A stretch of DNA of 47,032 nucleotides from Thiotrichaceae bacterium (lineage in GTDB: Bacteria > Pseudomonadota > Gammaproteobacteria > Thiotrichales > Thiotrichaceae), in assembly GCA_026991755.1 (NCBI GenBank), contig JALXAX010000144.1, positions 1 through 47,032 of the forward strand, given 5' to 3'. The first letter of the stretch is position 1. Each line of letters starts with the position of its first letter. Shown here piece by piece: positions 46,952 to 47,032 of this stretch. A program made the position numbers and the translations under genes. The notes under the pieces are model-generated. The model did no database searches. It saw only the letters and a program-made list of their open reading frames with translations, and was not told the origin of the DNA.

Positions 46952-47032
46952 TCAACTATCAAGCACTTGACTTTTCTCTCCAAAAAGAACCTTTAGTAAG
47001 TAGGTTTTATCCCAGCCAGCCTTAAGTCGCTT
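46952..47032 (-). other. Partial reading frame running off the window
   Basis: From the window edge the minus-strand frame reads KRLKAGWDKTYLLKVLFGEK and ends at the TGA 46952-46954, in the same frame as the recombinase tail. It may be the end of a different gene joined by recombination, or an upstream part of the same recombinase interrupted by a nonsense codon. The 26 residues are too few to identify. Confidence 0.4.

Overview
The window looks like chromosomal DNA of a low-GC, sulfur-oxidising gammaproteobacterium, perhaps of the Thiotrichales. The order assignment is inference. The evidence is a sulfide:quinone oxidoreductase, a membrane-anchored di-haem cytochrome c5-type protein, haem A synthesis genes, the typical gammaproteobacterial run glyA-nrdR-ribD-ribE-ribBA-ribH-nusB, and an unusual density of dispersed inverted repeats. 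No rRNA, tRNA or CRISPR was seen.

Region 1 (1-16.1 kb) is envelope and housekeeping. It holds an uncharacterised RecA/KaiC-like protein, a GH12-like lipoprotein, an AsmA protein with tandem 36-38-residue repeats, mutY-yggX, and the di-haem cytochrome. A minus-strand murein cluster follows: a small lipoprotein, mltA, a lysozyme-like lipoprotein, an mltB-like transglycosylase, lptE and leuS. Region 2 (16.1-30.5 kb) carries ctaA, a Sco-like protein, ctaB and DUF2970 for haem A and oxidase assembly. It continues with a DUF2189 membrane protein, yaaA, nadC, sqr divergent from cca, fetB, a coiled-coil membrane protein, a His/Cys-repeat lipoprotein, a broken reading frame, a two-TM beta-trefoil protein and a propeller-like exported protein. 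Region 3 (30.6-37.1 kb) is trxC divergent from the glyA to nusB operon.

Region 4 (37.15 kb to the end) is accessory. The thiL-pgpA genes often found after nusB are replaced by a decayed DUF1778/GNAT toxin-antitoxin pair and an IS5-like transposase remnant that carries a 202-bp insertion. Beyond these lie an intact VapBC pair, a SNF2 helicase tail, a RadC protein, a second PIN toxin-antitoxin pair and an SRAP-like protein. The end of the window is a tightly overlapping minus-strand operon with two large tyrosine recombinases, a small companion protein, and the tail of a third recombinase. This resembles multi-recombinase mobile elements such as Tn554, RIT and GInt islands. It is the most system-like part of the window.

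At least eight short repeat families punctuate the intergenic DNA. One family (ends CCTGAATCCGTGACTTC) occurs as 162-bp and 46-bp copies, each flanked by its own perfect 5-bp direct repeat (TATAA and TTTAG), so it behaves like a miniature transposable element.
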